NCBI GenBank assembly: GCA_032622095.1
Contig: CP136064.1
Span: forward strand, 275,799,614-275,863,613
DNA: 64,000 nucleotides
DNA from: Siphonodentalium dalli
Lineage: Eukaryota > Mollusca > Scaphopoda > Gadilida > Siphonodentaliidae
Direction: 5' to 3'
Positions 45,702 through 57,599 of the stretch are shown here, piece after piece. Below the pieces are notes generated by a model. That model was not told the DNA's origin. It saw nothing but the letters and a program-made list of their open reading frames with translations, and made no database searches. The position numbers and the translations under genes were made by a program. Position 1 is the stretch's first letter. Every line of letters starts with the position of its first letter.

Positions 45702-46625
45702 TAGTGTTGAAACGATTAGTGAATTTCAGAGTCGACTAGTCGAGGCCCAAAAGTAGCGTTGCGTCGACTAGTCGGTACCCGATATCAAAACTTTCAAACA
45801 TAACATTGTACGGAAAATTCATCATACATGGCGTACACTGATGACTGATGCAATGACGGTCTATTGCGTTTTGCATTTCCCTGCATACACACCAATTTAT
45901 TTGGGAAATAATACTGTAAACATCTTGATATTTATCCAACACACTGAATGTAATTATATAATTAGACATGTTGTGGATAATGATTAGATACACGATCATT
46001 TATACAGGTTTTAAATTTAATATCAGCGTTCGAGATTATTTCGTTTAGTCACGTGATCACCAATAAACCGGTGCCGAGCGGTGTCACTATAAAATGTTAA
46101 TGTTCCGACTAAATACGCCCTATAGTATAGGCTACATTGTAGAATACGATAGCCAGTTCTTAATGTCAGTATCATTTATATACGGTACCACCAATGACGT
46201 CACCTTAAGCGACCTTCACCCAGCGTCGCATCATAATCCGACGGTGCGAGATCAATGGAAATATACACAGTGTCTGTATCAAAGCGGTCTCGGACAAACT
46301 ACAAAGCCGCGTCAATCATTGCCATCATGTCTTTGACCTCAAACGATGAGTGAGACATTGTGTTGTCAATTTCATTCGTCCAATTAATAGTCGGGTCACC
46401 GGTCCGTGTGTCTATACTAGTAACACTGTCAATTCCGGGTGCCACCAAACGTTATACTTACCATAACTTACGCGCAGTTAACACCGTTTATGCCAGAATC
46501 GATCTTGAAAACGTTATACATGAAACTAATACACTATATTCCGACTAGTCGACGGCAAAATTCAGAGTCGACATTCTGACATTTCAGCGTCGTCTACGAC
46601 TAATCGATTAATCGTTTCAACCCTA
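45702..46625. mobile_element. hAT-like element, internally deleted copy (924 bp)
   Basis: Same ends and near-identical sequence as 15863-17221 but lacking about 435 bp (the part at roughly 16206-16650 of the long copy). Flanks CTGCAGAG and CTGCAGAA (45694-45701, 46626-46633) agree at 7 of 8. Confidence 0.9.
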
Positions 46626-46970
46626 CTGCAGAATCCATGATGTACAGAACAGAGTTTTAGCCAGCGTGGTATAAAATATAATTTTGGCGGGAAATGTGAA
46701 CATGTGCGTCGTTGATTGTGCTTGTGGATCCAGGCGGGAGACGCAGGACAACGCAACTATTATTTACCGTAGATTGACTTTATCTCCATATTGGGGAGGG
46801 GTATGTGTTTGTCTTTATCCTCCATGTATGTAATATGGATCAAATGAATGGTGTTGTTAACTTGTCACTATGCATTCCCACTATAAAGACTGATTTCGGG
46901 ACAGGTTCCGTATTATTGTGAAATAAATCACTTTGGGATTTTGTTGCCTATGCATGGCAATATACATGTA

Positions 46971-48072
46971 GTAGTGCTGGGCTGTTTCCCGATTAATCGT
47001 CAATACCCGGTTAATATTTCAATATCATCAGTAATATCGTCTAAACTAAAATAATCGTAATATCGTCCGCAATTAGAGGGTGCCAGACCATCATAAGCGT
47101 ATACAAACAAATAGTTTAACTCAAGCCTAAATAGAGTTATTTAAGTTTTAAATTCCAACTAAATCCCTGTGTCCTGACTTTTTCAATATTCAATCATAGT
47201 AAACAACGTTTAGGACGACTAACGAAATTAGGGGGATATGAAAACCCAGAATACGTCCCCCTTTCGCTCACAATATTACACAAACCCTCCGACTTCCCTG
47301 CGTACTTTTTATTACAAGAGAATTCACCAAATGAATTGACGACTGATCAGGTGATAGATCAATATGAATGTCAGTTTTGCCACGCCTCTTCCTTCAGTAC
47401 AATGATGCACATGCACCGTCAATCAAAATAGTAAATGAGCGAAGATACCGCCCCCTTCTCGTCTAGAAGAAACCACTCACGGCGATTGGTTAAAACCAAA
47501 ATTATAGAATTAGGGCTTCAAACCCGCCCAAAAATACATGTCCTTGCTTGGCAGAATTCCAAAAGTTATGTACTACGTGTGTGTGGACTTCGCTAAAATT
47601 TGTCTTGACGGTAAACAACATTTCCATTTGTCAAGCGACGCAAGTATCATCGGGAACAACATGTATTTACTCAACATGGTTGAATATACCGAGTTAGAAA
47701 AGGATACTATAGTATAGAACACTTTTAGTTTTGGCATAGACTAGATAATGGTTTTATTAATTATCGGTATATACCAGAATTTGTCAAGTCACCGGAACGA
47801 AATTGTCCGAATAGCGGAATTTAACCGGTGAATTTACTTTTCATTCCGAATATCGATCGAGCATGAGGTTGTCACTGGTTGAGTGGTTGTGTATGTTATT
47901 ATTGACGTCAACTTGTCAAATTAATGACAATGATGTGATTCTAGCGAACAGTGAGAAACTGTTTTAAGTTACTAGTATCTGATGTTTTAAAAAACAGCGA
48001 TTTTACCGTTAACCCCGGTTTTAATTTTTAAAAATCGCGGTTTTTATTTTCGTTACTATCGTACAGCCCTAC
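46971..48072. mobile_element. Possible decayed hAT-like element
   Basis: Left TAGTGCTGGGCTGTTTCCCG and right TACAGCCCTA give short inverted ends, with AATATCGT-type motifs near the left and AAAAATCGCGG near the right. Flanks match at only 5 of 8 bases. No gene in it. Confidence 0.35.
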
Positions 48073-48851
48073 AATATAGTTATAATAAGCAATTGCGGTC
48101 GTCAGTTTATGGACTAATAGAGACTATTGAACAAGCTACGCATTCCGAGTGAAAGATGTCGCTACCATTCGTATTCCGCCGCTATAAATATCTCCTGCAG
48201 ACAAACCCTGCAGTATGACGTCACAGCGCACAAATAGTTTTACGATTGACAGCGTATATCCTAACTGTCAGTTTCATTTTCACAGAAGCTGTTAGAAATT
48301 CTAGGAAATACTTTATTCAATTCTCCTTGCTATCTATTACTGGTCAATGCATAGATGCTTTGTAGTGTTCAGATTCATCATACCTGTCGGAATCTTATTG
48401 TATAAATTTGTAAACACTAACTCGTAGCTTGTTCATTAATATATAGTCTTCAATCAGACGGCAGTCTTGCGTGCGTAACTAATTGATTGATTATCTGGAC
48501 ACCATCAACAGAATTAAAGCACCCACGGAAATGATTGACTTGCGTAATATATACGTAGCTTTGGGGGACTCTTAGGTGCAAGGAAATTGCTACTTTTCAG
48601 TGTCAAATAACAAACTTTTCGCCCGACAGGACGAACCATGGTCGTCCCGTCGCGTTATGTGTTTCCCTAATACGGACTCATTAATTCCCCCATGGCGGAA
48701 ACCCTGCTATACATTGAATGTATAGTCCAACTTTCCCCACCGCTGGCAACAGAGGGTTTTGTTCAAGCCCAGAAAAGAAGAATATGACGCAAGACACGAC
48801 TAACCGCGATTTTCCCCGGACAACACATATACTAATGCATCACCTTGACAT

Positions 48852-49004
48852 CCCATTTACCTTCCTTTTCCAAAAAAGAGACATTATAACTAGCCTTTTT
48901 CTCCATCAGCAAACGACTTGCAAAGTATTGTGGCCATTTTTTGTGTCTGTTCGATTGAGTTCGGAGCATTAAATGTCTCTTTTTTGGAAAAGGAAAGTAA
49001 ATGG
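48852..49004. repeat. Inverted repeat hairpin
   Basis: CATTTACCTTCCTTTTCC with AAAAAAGAGACATT pairs with AATGTCTCTTTTTTGGAAAA and GGAAAGTAAATGG, arms of about 35 bp around a 75-bp loop. MITE-like; no TSD assigned. Confidence 0.75.
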
Positions 49005-49051
49005 TATATATATTTTTGCGGGAAAATCGCGGAACCTTTCAACAGTATCTA

Positions 49052-49871
49052 GAATCTTACCGGCCTGCTATCCAACGTTGGCTCCCAGAACGTTGGATCC
49101 CAGGGCAGTTGTATAATTGTGTTATAACACAAATATTACTGAACTATGAGATGACCAATGCTATATTATTGAAAAGTTATATTATTTGCAGCATTTGCCG
49201 ATTTCATATTAACACAAATATGACTTTTAATTTTTATTCCATTGTTTAAGCACTGAGTCGATAACTATAGCTATAAATATAACCAAAAAGTCGGAATTAC
49301 TTATTCTAAGTTATTGAGAGGACGAAACGGATCGCGGACAGTTACTGTAAAACCGTAAATCAACGGGTACCATTGTAGTATATTGTACACAACATTTTTC
49401 TATAAGCCTTTTTACTGGTTCGCGATTTTCAAGATGGCTTTTTATCCAACCCACCGGTAAAAGCCGGTAAAAGGTCAAAGTTGAGACTTAGCATCCATTT
49501 GTAAACATTCGACAGCTGAGTGGCTGAGTGCGAGAATTTTTTATCAACATTTTATGGCTTAATTTCATTTATTCTGAGTGCAACTACGTGTTTAAGAATT
49601 GTTTTGTGGCCATGTCATCTATAGAGTTAGGATCTGGTGACGATGCAGACATTCAGACGCCTTTTTTGTCAACGAACTTCCCATAAGTTGCTGATAAATA
49701 GCGAGTTCTTGCGTTAAAAAAACTGTTATTCTATTAATACAATTTAAACACATTAATCCAATAAACAAGTATTTTACATTCACATTAACCGCTAAACAAG
49801 TGAAACATTACGACTGTCCTGGGATCCAACGGTCCTGGGAGCCAACGTTGGATGAGAGGACGGTAAGATTC
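49052..49871. mobile_element. TIR element with CCAACGTTGGCTCCCA arms (820 bp)
   Basis: GAATCTTACCGGCCTGCTAT, CCAACGTTGGCTCCCAGAAC and GTTGGATCCCAGGGCAG (49052-49110) are matched by the inverted arm 49813-49871. CCAACGTTGG is itself a palindrome. TSD not found. Interior AT-rich and non-coding. Confidence 0.7.
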
Positions 49872-51136
49872 TTTGGTCGTACATGTTCATGATGACTGAT
49901 GTTGTATCTTGTGTCATATATTCTTCCTTTCTGGACTTGAAGCGACTCTCCCATTGATTACAGGCATCGTGGAAATTTTGATCGAGGTTTTTAACACAAA
50001 TCGATGTTTAGTACATCGATTTTGGGTTCTCCCTGACCTGATCAATATTATTATTAATATTAATGACAACATCGCAATTTCAATTTCATGAATTTGTGTT
50101 CGGAAATTGTCTGATTGTGCAAGAGCCAAGAAATTATGGCAGTCGGAATAAATTCATGACAATATGTTATAGCGAGTAACCTGATACATACTGGCACAAT
50201 AATTACTATGATTTATATGCTCCAGTGATTGTGTGGTGGTTGTTATTCGATTTCCATGTGGCTTTCCGAATTTTCAAATTGAAATCGCCGAAAGACGTTT
50301 CGTACCACAATGAGCATTCAAAATGTCGAACATATAGGTCACAATAAAAAGTGTATATTCAGGCCGACATGTTACTTCCCAAAGGGTGTTTGTGGGGGGG
50401 GGGGGGGGCAATTAAAGTGTAGAGGGGTAATGTCGCAAGAGCTATACTCAACCTTCACCTCAGAATTTGCAGTCACATTATATTCAACTGATTCACCTTT
50501 CCGCCAGCGGCCGATAACCTCGCCCGCGGCTAATTATTTCACAGAGCTAGCTGGGGTAAGACAAACAAGTGGTAAATATGAGTGAAACTGTGAAGCCGCG
50601 TGCAGGAGCTCTGTTGGATTTGCCGGATTATTTCGATAAATTCTTTTTTAATTCGGTGGATACATATCTTTAAAATCCCGTCAGTAAAGTTTCAGATAAT
50701 ATAGCGAAGGTTATGCTTGCTTGTTGTGGATTTCCCTCATTTAAGTGAGGAGCACCCCATTATATTGGGTATATAAAATAATGGAAGTAAAAATAAGTCA
50801 AATAAAACCAGGTAAAACTGCAATAATGATAAAATAGTTGGTAGAATTGTGGTACTAGTGAGTTAAAAGATTTGTGTGTGTGTAAATTACACTTAAGAAC
50901 TTTTAAGTTGAGCTTTCATATGTACCGTACATATGTACATGTATATTTTTGTTTTGTTTTTAAGATTGGTATAGTTAAAATTGTCGTAATGACAAGAATA
51001 TTTACAGGTAGTTGTTTTGCCTGTACAGCTCGGCTAGTTTGTCATTTTATATGTGCTTGTCTGCTTCTGTTTTTAAAGTGTTTACTCTATGCACATGAAT
51101 TGAGTATAAGAAATTTCTTGCCAGTTTTCAATTTGT
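49872..51136. other. Unique DNA and probable LINE 3' untranslated part
   Basis: No gene recognised. Includes a G run of about 15 at 50394-50408. The part next to 51137 is presumably the 3' UTR of the minus-strand LINE; no poly(A) or tandem tail could be fixed, so its end is unknown. Confidence 0.4.
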
Positions 51137-51442
51137 TCAATCGGTAAGGTTCCAGGTTTCTAGTTTTGTGCAGTCTAAGGTTAACTGAGTTAAGAGTTCT
51201 GGTTGATCAATAATGTATTTGTCAGTGGTAGTTTTTGAGAGACATAGTTTGAGTTTTTGTATGTAACGAAGTCGTTGGTTGCTAGTGTTCGTACATTGTG
51301 AAATGAAATGTATTCTGTCCTCATCAGCTAGTTTGCAGAGTGGACATATGGCAGAGATCAGGTTTTGTCTAAATCTTTTTCTATTTATTTGTAGTAAATA
51401 AGTGTCTGTCATCAACCATGTTTTTATAATAGCCTTTTTTTG

Positions 51443-53142
51443 GGTCCGTGACTACCCGCCCCCGAGACAACCCGCCCCCTTTTACTCTGAGACAACCCGC
51501 CCCCGGACAACCCGCCCCCAAAAATCAATTAGCGGTAATCAGTGGCTAATTAGGAGGTGTGAGGGGATTATGAGATGTTTGTTTAACTAAACTGGGTTGT
51601 TTTTTATAGATTTTTATTTGATTTAACAACACGGACAATAATAAATACACATGTCTAACTTATGAACACAAAAATGCATCAACAATAATATGTTTATTTA
51701 TTACTACGAAGTTTAAAGGGGTACTGTACGCTATTTTCATTAAATTTCCGGTGACAACAACGATCTAATATCGATAATATATAGAAACATAAGTAATTTG
51801 AGTCGAAGATGTATTCTGTAAACGCTCAGGTTAATAGGCTATCTTAAAATTTAATAATTTAAAAGTTAATAATTTGATATAAATTTAATTTATGACTGGA
51901 GCCATAAAATGGCGTCAATTAAATTACGAATTTTTCGTAATCAAACAAACTAATTGAGGGATACTGGATTATTAAACCGATCGCACACACGGTCGCTTAA
52001 AATATTATGATGATACGGGGAGAACACTCAAGCCACTCACTGACTAGCGACGATACAATAACTTAAATGATTATATGGGACTAGTATGCCCATAATATAA
52101 CTTTTATTTGATTCATTTGGTTGAAAACTGTACAAAAATTACTCGACAACGACAATTTGTATTTTTGCATTCCGGTAAATTTGTCATCCGTAACACTACT
52201 TCGTACTCAACAGACTTTCAAATAATGAAAAAATTGTTACCTTATTCTCCGACTCGGAGACTATAGAAACCAACAACAAAATTTGGCATACAGTACCCCT
52301 TTAATGAATGAAATTTAAAAACGGAATGAATTAATATGAATATGAACGAAGATTAAAAACATTCGATGTGGCAGGTCGAAGTCTAGGTTCAGGCTGTCTG
52401 AAGTCTGGTCGCAGTCCATCATTGATGCTAAGTCGAGGATGTCGTCGGTAGTATTTCGAGAAGTGTCTGGCCTGTTGGATATAATTTAGTTTTTAAACAG
52501 AGCTATTTGACAGTGTACATTTAGCCTATATTTACTATATATCTACTATATATTTACCTGCTATTTTATAGATATTAAAATATTACAAAGTGATTTACAG
52601 AACACAGGACCGTATACAATAATTACATGTCTTTGCAAGGCTTGCAAATGGAATTAAGGGCGACGGTCCCTCGTTTGGCATGAAAGTACTGCACGTGGTC
52701 GATTCCAGTGTCACATATATATATATAGTCGGTGTTGCCAGCGTCGGCATCGTTCAAAGGCTGTTTGTCTACTCACCTCCAGTTAACATCAGTGAGATGA
52801 ATCCCGATCACTAAGTGTTGTGATAACACACTGTGATAATGAACCATTTGCATCAAATGTTTGTTTTGAAAGAACCCCTTTTAATTAGTCTTCACTTACC
52901 TTAAGTGCCGTTCAGTTGTCAAAACATCGTGTCATTCTTTACCCCTGTCCACGCATTGACATAATTAATTAATAAACACATGTTTTGTTGATCAAAATCT
53001 TTAATAATATATCATCAAAGAACGTAAAAGAACATAATCACTATTAACAATTTCGGGACAACCCGCCCTCATTTATCGGGACAACCCGCCCCCAAAATAG
53101 CAGAGGGGCGGGTTGTCTCGGGGGCGGGTAGTCCCGTTCCCC
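51443..53142. mobile_element. DNA element with GC-rich GACAACCCGCCCCC ends, inserted in the LINE (1.7 kb)
   Basis: The ends GGTCCGTGACTACCCGCCCC (left) and the complement of GGGGAACGGGACTACCCGCC (right) share GACTACCCGCCCCCGAGACA and ACCCGCCCC; CGACAACCCGCCCC-like units repeat three to four times at each end. TTTTTTTG flanks both sides (51435-51442, 53143-53150). Removing the element rejoins the LINE frame (...SPAATKK to KAIIKTWLM...). The superfamily is not clear; 8-bp targets occur in hAT and P. Contains the TTAA element 51717-52300. The rest is AT-rich and non-coding. Confidence 0.85.
51717..52300. mobile_element. TTAA-type MITE (584 bp) nested in the GC-rich-end element
   Basis: Ends AGGGGTACTGTACGC and the complement of AGGGGTACTGTATGC flanked by TTAA (51713-51716, 52301-52304). 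No ORF of note. Confidence 0.8.
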
Positions 53143-56100
53143 TTTTTTTGTGGCAGCGGGCGAGTATTTTGATGAATCCCATACAAAATGACATTTGCTG
53201 CTGGAATTTTCTTGCAGTTTGATCATTGTTAATGTTGTTTTACTGGAGAACTCTTTGTCATTAATATCATGCCAATATTGGTATATAGCTTTTTTACATA
53301 TTGTTTTCCATTTGTTGGCATCTTCCTTTCTGTGGATGGTGTTAATGATATGCAGTGGGTCAGGAAGGGTATATTTGGAAAGTATGTCTCTGACATGTAC
53401 AAACCAGCTATGGCTGTTGTCATTTTTCATGATAAGTTGTCTTATTGCAAGATCTCGCTCTGCAGAGTTGTGTGTTTTGGCTATATTAATATAGAATGTT
53501 GTAATTTTGAGATCTATAGTGCCTTGGATGGGAATAGCACCAATAAGTGCATTTGTAGCAGCATTTGCTGTTCGTGTTGTTAAACTCTGCAATTGTCTCA
53601 TGGTTTTTCGTTGGAAACGTTCGAGTTCATCTATGTCTTTTTTTTCATATGTAGGATTTCTATACCATGCAGCATTCTAGGAATGACAAAAGTGTTCCAC
53701 ATTTGGTATGCTATTACTGGTGATATACCGTTTGTTCCATGTAGCCCTGTACCCATCAAGGAGTATAGGGTTCGTCTGCCCATTGTTATTCGTTTTGGGA
53801 TATCTGGGGTATTCGTTGGATTACGCTCTACACCTAGGTGTTTGGTGGAGCCTACGATATTAACAGGTGGTCCACCTAGGACAGTTTTTATTTCACCATT
53901 CATTTTTTGTGTAGATGTTTTCATTTGGACAATTTCGCATTTAGTTGCGTTCATTGCGAATCGATCTTTACATGAGTTGTTGTATACAATACTTGTGAGA
54001 GTTTGTAAATCAGCTGTTGTTTTTGCTAAGATGGCTACATCATCTGCACAGGTGGGGGCTGTTATATCAATTGTGCCAATTTTAAACCCAGCTGCATTGT
54101 TACTTAGCTGATTTAGCATGTCGTTGTTAAATCTTTTATAGAGCATTGCTGATAATTTAGTCCCTTGTCTTATTCCTTGGTGAAGTAGTATATCTGAGGA
54201 GTATGATCCACCCCATTTTATCTTTGTATTCGCCTCATGATGTAATGAATTTACAAGTAGCCATAGGTCGCTGTGGATCCCATCAATGAAAAGTTTTCTC
54301 AGTATAGGCTTTTATGCCATACAACGTCAAATGCTTTTTCAGCATCCAGGGTTTCTAATATTAATTTCTCATTTATGTCCTTGCTTTCATTGAATGCTTC
54401 AGTTATCATAAGCCCAGCAACTAGGGGTGATGTGCCTTGAGTGAAGCCACGTTGCATTTTATTTTGCGTTGGTAATAGTATGTTGTCTAATTTGTCTTGC
54501 AGGGTTGCTTCTAGGATTTTACATATTATGGAGCTGATTGTTATGCCCCTGTAATTCCCTGGTTTTGTTGGGTCTTTGTCCTTTTTTGGTACAGGTGTTA
54601 ATATGCCGATTTTTATTTCTTTTGGCACTTCTCGTTTTTAATATATAGTGTTTATGATGTTCATGATTATTGGGGCAGTTTCTTCTATGCTATATTTGAG
54701 GTGTTCAGCCGTAATTCCAGCATAGTCAGCTGCTTTATTTAGTTTGAGCTTATTGACAATTGTTTTAATTTCATGCAGTGTGACTGGTTCTAAAGATGGT
54801 GTATTAGCACGACATATTTGTTCAATAGCTTCAATATCAGCCGAGACTTGTTTGTGGAATGTATCATCAAATCTATCGGCAGTTTTTGGTTCTGACAGTT
54901 TTTTTAAGTGTTTAAACCACCCATCCATCATCTGTTCGGCACCATATTGGTGTCCATCTATTTCAATATACTCAGTGACTACACTCTTGGTGAGCCTTTG
55001 TTTGTTTATAAGTTTATAGAATAGCACTTGATCATTAGATGCATTGGCTTGAGAGATTTCATCATATAGCTGGGTTCTCTCTGCAGCTATTTGTTGCCTT
55101 TGTGTACATCTTAACTTCATTTTAGTGGCCATTTTTGCAATTTTAAGTGGATTATTTGTGTCAACTGGCCTACCTGCCGTTTTCCATTGATAATGGGCCT
55201 TTTTACTTTCTTGTATCGCACTGGCTATGCTTGGATTCCATTGTTTTTGATCATTGGAGCTTTTTGTATGCCTTTTGGCAGGTGTGGCTTTCTCTGCTGC
55301 GCTTATTATCATTTGGCCAAACTTCACAATGGATTCTTCCAGATTATTGTGTATAGTGGTCTGTGTTAGGTGATTGGTTTTGTCTATATGCTGTCTGTGG
55401 AGGACTAAATCACATTTTTCCAGTTTGTTCTTTTTTGTGAGATGTTTTCAAGACTATTTTGTATTTTTTCAAAGGGTGCTATTTTCATTTCGACTTTAAT
55501 GAGCTCATGATCAAATACATTTGATGGAACATCGATAACTTGCATATTTGATAGAATTTTGTCATGTTTTGTGGATTCAATAAAATAGTCTATGATGGAT
55601 TGTGATTTCCCATTATGATGTCTAAATGTGAATTCCGGGACATATCCATTAGGTATGGTAAGCTCATGGTCTATATAGAACTTTTTGAAGAGTTTGTCTT
55701 GCTCATTAGGTGGTTGTCTATCTAATGAAGCGTTCATATCCCCTGCTATTATTATTTTATTATCTGGGTATTTTATCATAATAGCATATATTTTTTACAG
55801 TGTCTCATTGTATTCATCTTTATCTTTTTTATCAGCCGAGTGAGTGTTACTGGGCATGTATGCATTTATTAGGCATATATTTGTTGGGCTGCTTTTGATT
55901 GTAATACAGATAATTCTGTTGTCACCATCTTCTTTAGCGTCGATGATTTTATTGAGATTTTTGTGCCATAAGGTTGATACTCCCCCATAGCCCCTGATCC
56001 GCATGTTTGGTGGTAGTGGTTCATTCTGATCTACTGACTTACTGAAGTTGTTAAAGTTTTCGGCTAGTTCTTTTATTCGAGCAATTTGATATTGGAAAAG

Positions 56101-56252
56101 CCAGTGTTCTTGGATACATATGATGTCGTATGTTTCTATTGCATCTTGTAATACCACTTTGTTTGTGTTTATATTTTGGATGTTAATTGAAGCTATATTG
56201 AGTTTTTGTGTCTCAGTTATATTTTCGATTCTTAACGGAGAATGTTGATTTA

Positions 56253-57599
56253 TTACTGATGTTGTCTCCCATGAATATAAGTCACAGTTTCTAGGTTCAT
56301 GTTCCGCTTCGGCAGTCGACTGCTTAGTCGAGGGTGGCATGAAACAATGTTTGGTGGAGGTTGTGTTGCTATATTGCTTGTCATTTGTGTTCTGACATGA
56401 TGTAGTATAAGCTGATGGTTTCGCTTTTCTATTTTGTTTTTTCTCACAGTTTTCTGATCTGTCATAATTTTCTGTGGTATAGGCTGGTAATGATTTGTTT
56501 GTATGGCCCTTTGGGTCGACCCCCTGCCATGCTCTAAAAAATGATGTTCAGGTTCTCGCTGGCAGTTGGCAGTTTTCTGTTTATCTGATGCGGTTATTAC
56601 TCGCTTTTGTTGTTGTAAGTTGTGATTATTCTGCATGTTATCGTTCAGAATATTTTCTACACGATAGTCTGATGTTGCTACCGGTATATGGTTGATTAAG
56701 TTGGTGTTTTCAATATAGCAGCGTTGAGGCACAGTATTTTGGTTAACACAGTTGTTTTGGTTTACCCGGATTTTGTTTGGGTTTGTTGCTTCTGTTTGTG
56801 TATACTGGCTCAGGTTTTGCTTTGTGTGATGTACTTCGTTACGTCTAAGAATTGTTTCAATATTTCTTTCTGCTTCTGTTAGACGTAGTTTAATCTGATC
56901 GTGTTCTAGCTGTTGTAATCGTTGCATGATGTTTAGATGGTTATTCGTATTTGATGGTGGATACGTATCATTGGCTTGATGTATTGTGTTATTAGCCACT
57001 TCATTCCTTGTTCTCAGTATTTTAATTGTTTTTGCTTGTTCATTTATAGTATCCTCAAGCCTTGCTATTTTAGCTTGTAGGGCTGCCTTTTGCATTTCAC
57101 AGTTATCTTTACAGCCTGTGTTACTACTATTCTTTTGTTTGGTTTTAGTAATGTTTGATTTTGCTATGGTTTTATTTTTATTACCCGTAAGCACAGTTTC
57201 ATGACTGTCACCAGATGTGCTGTCTTGTTGGGCAGACATGTTGATTTTTTGAGTATGCTCTAGATCTTTCATATAACAAATCGAGCATATGTAATTATCG
57301 GTGTGTGATTGTATATTTTCCGCATTAGCTTGGTGTTCGCCTATGCCTTCACAGTTTGGGTGAAACCATTCATCACATTTTCCACAATTTGGATAGATGT
57401 TATGTATTTCATTCATACAGATTGGACATATAGGTTTATAGGATGGGCAGGGCTGGAGGTCAAGTGTCACCAACGATGCGAATTTATGCGACCAGTGCAA
57501 TCTTATAGGAAAATTATCGTAGTTTATGGATCCGGTTCTTGCATAGCCAAAAGTGGACGAGAAATTAGTTTTTTCGGTATGTTTCATAGGGTACCCCAC
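56253..57599 (-). CDS. LINE ORF1 with PHD finger, start replaced by inserted sequence
   Basis: 448 codons. From residue 52 on it is LINE ORF1: a PHD-type zinc finger (C58, C61, C72, C75, H80, C83, C105, C108), a Lys/Asn-rich linker, a coiled coil near residues 165-205 (IARLEDTINEQAKTIKILRT) and a long Asn/Gln-rich tail. Such proteins bind the element RNA and may guide targeting. The first 51 residues (MGYPMKHTEKTNFSSTFGYA...) come from the arm of the inserted inverted-repeat structure (57446-57599). The same peptide is encoded on the other strand at 62827, so the open frame is a chimera made by insertion. The original start lies beyond 62981. Confidence 0.85.
   Translation of the reverse strand: MGYPMKHTEKTNFSSTFGYARTGSINYDNFPIRLHWSHKFASLVTLDLQPCPSYKPICPICMNEIHNIYPNCGKCDEWFHPNCEGIGEHQANAENIQSHTDNYICSICYMKDLEHTQKINMSAQQDSTSGDSHETVLTGNKNKTIAKSNITKTKQKNSSNTGCKDNCEMQKAALQAKIARLEDTINEQAKTIKILRTRNEVANNTIHQANDTYPPSNTNNHLNIMQRLQQLEHDQIKLRLTEAERNIETILRRNEVHHTKQNLSQYTQTEATNPNKIRVNQNNCVNQNTVPQRCYIENTNLINHIPVATSDYRVENILNDNMQNNHNLQQQKRVITASDKQKTANCQREPEHHFLEHGRGSTQRAIQTNHYQPIPQKIMTDQKTVRKNKIEKRNHQLILHHVRTQMTSNIATQPPPNIVSCHPRLSSRLPKRNMNLETVTYIHGRQHQ

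Larger units (their letters stand above)
45263..48706. mobile_element. CAGGGTTTCC-type element, copy 2 (3.4 kb, with nested hAT)
   Basis: Ends CAGGGTTTCCGTTAGTACGG and ...CCCCATGGCGGAAACCCTG, flanked by CTATACA (45256-45262, 48707-48713), again 7 bp. Contains the short hAT-like copy 45702-46625 and a possible further decayed element at 46971-48072 (GGGCTGT-type ends). The sequence between shows no gene. Confidence 0.8.
51137..56340 (-). pseudogene. LINE ORF2: endonuclease, reverse transcriptase, C-terminal zinc knuckle (decayed, interrupted)
   Basis: ORF2 of a non-LTR retrotransposon, which nicks DNA and copies its RNA into it. It starts MPPSTKQSTAEAEHEPRNCD at 56340, overlapping ORF1 by 88 nt. 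Endonuclease motifs: IICIQEHW, IIAGDMNASLD, SIIDYFI, FDHEL. Reverse transcriptase motifs: PGNYRGITIS, LETLDAEKAFDVVWH, GIRQGTKLS, APTCADDVAILA (CADD where YADD is usual, both aspartates kept) and TKHLGV. A C-terminal CPLCKLADEDRIHFISQC knuckle follows. Breaks: TAA near 55795 and 54638 in frame, frameshifts near 55420, 54300 and 53640 (the last in an A8 run), and a 1.7-kb element at 51443-53142. The clade (CR1/L2-like or other) is not decided. Confidence 0.93.

Noticed and set aside
50394-50408. G run as a quadruplex or regulatory site
   Set aside because: A single homopolymer without loops; more likely a replication or sequencing slippage tract.
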